From Pseudomonadota bacterium (lineage in GTDB: Bacteria; Pseudomonadota; Gammaproteobacteria; Burkholderiales; Thiobacillaceae), in assembly GCA_029558905.1 (NCBI GenBank), contig JAKQCX010000005.1:124001-188000 (forward strand): DNA of 64,000 nt. Reading direction: 5' to 3'. The position numbers were made by a program, and so were the translations under genes. Under the pieces are notes generated by a model. That model was not told the origin of the DNA. It was given only the letters and a program-made list of their open reading frames with translations, and did no database searches. Shown piece by piece: positions 63,487 to 64,000 of the stretch (position 1 is its first letter; every line of letters starts with the position of its first letter).

Positions 63487-64000
63487 GTGATCAAGCGGTT
63501 CTTCAGCTCCACGGTGGACATCCCCCGGACCGCCGCCGTGCCGCGTCATGTGGCCATCATCATGGATGGCAACGGCCGCTGGGCGAAGAAGCGGCTCATG
63601 CCTCGGGTGGCCGGCCATGCGCAGGGTGTGGAGCGGGTGCGGGACATGGTGCAGGCCTGCATCGAGCGGGGAATCGAGTACCTCACCCTGTTCGCCTTCA
63701 GTTCCGAAAACTGGCGCCGCCCCGCGGATGAGGTCGATCGCCTCATGGAACTCTTCGTTCTGGCCTTGGAAAGGGAGGTGGAGAAGATGTGCCGCAACGG
63801 CGTGCGTCTCAAGGTGGTGGGAGATCTGCAGCGTTTCGAGCCACGTCTGCGCCGGCTCATCGATGAAGGCGAGGAACGCACGCGGGAGAACCGGCGCCTG
63901 ACCATCACGGTCTGCGCGAACTATGGCGGGCGCTGGGACATCCTCAACGCGGTGAACGCCTGGCGGCGGGAACACGGCGAAACCCGGGCGCTGCGCGAGG
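63487..64000 (+). CDS. uppS: Undecaprenyl diphosphate synthase, 3' end beyond window
   Basis: The first 171 codons from a GTG at 63487; the gene runs off the window. [16 protein letters not shown] carries the catalytic aspartate. [15 protein letters not shown] and [13 protein letters not shown] are further cis-prenyltransferase signatures. It makes the lipid carrier for peptidoglycan. It follows frr after 24 bp, as in many proteobacteria. Confidence 0.95.
   Translation, partial: MIKRFFSSTVDIPRTAAVPRHVAIIMDGNGRWAKKRLMPRVAGHAQGVERVRDMVQACIERGIEYLTLFAFSSENWRRPADEVDRLMELFVLALEREVEKMCRNGVRLKVVGDLQRFEPRLRRLIDEGEERTRENRRLTITVCANYGGRWDILNAVNAWRREHGETRALRE

Overview
The window looks like a proteobacterial chromosome segment, most likely betaproteobacterial (an inference from protein similarity and from the order rarA-lolA-ftsK / trxB-smr / rpsB-tsf-pyrH-frr-uppS). 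A conserved core lies on the right. Two accessory elements sit side by side to its left.

Region 1 (1 to about 20.5 kb) is one end of an integrative and conjugative element (ICE) of the PFL_4669/STY4528 class. It carries a Wadjet-like condensin operon, cut by the window start (JetB-like, JetC-like, JetD-like). Next come the leftward ICE maintenance genes: ssb, a DUF3158 protein, a PFL_4669 protein, a replication protein, a small winged-helix protein, a DUF2857 protein, parB and parA. After these are an IHF-like gene, a putative metallopeptidase, an AbiEi/AbiEii pair, two XRE regulators and a DinJ/YafQ pair. The replication gene contains a 23-bp-periodic DNA repeat that looks like an iteron array.

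Region 2 (20597-51219) is a separate genomic island of about 30.6 kb. It is bounded by a perfect 52-bp direct repeat, has a tyrosine integrase just inside the left end, and has TGACGGTA arm-like repeats just inside both ends. Its cargo is: a DUF429 gene; an unrecognised two-gene operon (a 1,042-residue protein plus a 1,299-residue helicase-like ATPase); an AlpA-type regulator; a decayed sigma-factor/ICE membrane-protein chimera; a split gene; a second AbiE-like toxin-antitoxin pair; and a large operon controlled by a CARF plus sigma-54 AAA+ (RtcR-like) activator.

The activator-controlled operon is the most exciting part. A near-consensus sigma-54 promoter (TGGCACG-N4-TCGCA), a palindrome about 100 bp upstream of it and a strong hairpin at the predicted transcript start precede nine tightly packed genes. 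These encode a DUF4258 protein, a TerY-like vWA protein, a PP2C phosphatase, an unusual kinase with a zinc ribbon, an SF1 (UPF1/DNA2-like) helicase, an unknown protein, a coiled-coil McrB-like AAA+ protein, a DUF2357/McrC-like protein with zinc ribbons in place of an evident nuclease, and two small proteins. The vWA/phosphatase/kinase set corresponds to the 'TerY-P triad' described in comparative genomics. I infer that the whole is a signal-activated, phosphorylation-controlled nucleic-acid-processing conflict system.

Region 3 (51.2-64 kb) begins with a decayed transposase-like remnant beside the right island end. It continues with a methyltransferase, an MscS-type channel and housekeeping genes: rarA, lolA and ftsK leftward, then trxB, smr, rpsB, tsf, pyrH, frr and the start of uppS rightward. 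A structured leader precedes rpsB and an intrinsic terminator separates rpsB from tsf.
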